Source: Victivallales bacterium
Lineage (GTDB): Bacteria; Verrucomicrobiota; Lentisphaeria; Oligosphaerales; Oligosphaeraceae
Assembly (NCBI GenBank): GCA_017431185.1
Contig: JAFRLP010000522.1
Location: 1-13,829, forward strand
Direction: 5' to 3'
DNA: 13,829 nucleotides
Both the position numbers and the translations under genes were made by a program. Positions 13,699 to 13,829 of this stretch are shown in pieces (position 1 is the stretch's first letter; each line of letters begins with the position of its first letter). Under the pieces are notes generated by a model. The model was not told where the DNA came from. It made no database searches and saw nothing but the letters and a program-made list of their open reading frames with translations.

Positions 13699-13738
13699 AG
13701 AGCAGTGTTTCAGCGACTGGCATGGGCCAGGGGGCGCA

Positions 13739-13761
13739 CTGGCCGCGCGGAGCGCGGCCAG
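13739..13761. repeat. 10-bp perfect inverted repeat with 3-base loop
   Basis: CTGGCCGCGC and its reverse complement flank a GGA loop. A second, smaller inverted repeat (CTGGC-ATGG-GCCAG, 13717-13730) lies beside it and shares the CTGGC/GCCAG arms. No T-run follows on either strand, so an intrinsic terminator is not well supported. It may end an upstream gene outside the window or be a local repeat element. Confidence 0.45.
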
Positions 13762-13829
13762 CCAAACCAGACCCGCAAGCCCAGCACGGGCCGGGCGGGC
13801 GCCAGGCGGGCGGCGCGCGGCGCGGCTGG
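13762..13829. other. Very GC-rich non-coding-looking edge
   Basis: The last 68 bases are nearly all G and C, with a repeated GGCG/GGGC texture. I see no start, stop or family motif that would show a gene here. It could be the 3' end of a neighbouring gene or an intergenic low-complexity stretch. The window ends before this can be told. Confidence 0.3.

Noticed and set aside
13619..13765. N-terminal extension of the first chaperone up to 13765.
   Set aside because: It would read through a near-consensus promoter and an inverted repeat, and the added residues do not fit the chaperone fold.

Overview
The window holds most of one type III secretion system (T3SS, injectisome) locus. All genes lie on the minus strand and read from right to left. 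No rRNA, tRNA, CRISPR array, insertion sequence or phage gene was seen. The DNA is GC-rich apart from one AT-rich island at the operon head. The gene order resembles the Yersinia Ysc virulon (yopN-tyeA-sycN-yscX...yscV and yscD-E-F-G-I-J-K-L joined to yscN-O-P), fused here into one run. The proteins are clearly diverged from the Yersinia ones. A Gram-negative bacterium is certain from the secretin and the SctJ lipoprotein. A PVC-type host (Verrucomicrobiota, Lentisphaerota or relatives) is my best guess from GC and style, but the window does not prove it.

Layout in the direction of transcription. A near-consensus sigma70-type promoter (13632-13660) starts the run. It is followed by a CesT-like chaperone, the secretin SctC with a long charged C-terminal tail, and an AIM24-like protein not known to me as a T3SS part. 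Then come SctW, a gatekeeper with a fused TyeA domain, a second small chaperone in the SycN position, a YscX-like protein, and the export gate SctV. The needle-complex block follows: SctD, a YscE-like protein, needle SctF, a YscG-like protein, inner rod SctI, and ring lipoprotein SctJ. Next are a YscY-like protein, a short SctK-like protein, stator SctL, ATPase SctN (GTG start) and stalk SctO. A gene cut by the window edge (1-159) stands where sctP is expected.

Most neighbours overlap by 1 to 17 bases or lie within 15 bases. The only larger gaps are 53 nt (before sctC), 117 nt (before sctF) and 47 nt (before the yscY-like gene). I see no convincing internal terminator, so a single polycistronic unit of at least 19 genes is likely.

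How the parts work together. SctC forms the outer-membrane ring, and SctD and SctJ form the inner-membrane rings. SctV is the gate, SctK, SctL, SctN and SctO are sorting platform and ATPase parts, and SctI and SctF are rod and needle. The YscE-like and YscG-like proteins should hold the needle subunit soluble. The YscX-like and YscY-like pair should act at SctV early in secretion, and SctW-TyeA with its chaperone should control the switch to effector export. Genes for sctQ, R, S, T and U, the translocators and any effector are not in the window and probably lie to the left or elsewhere.
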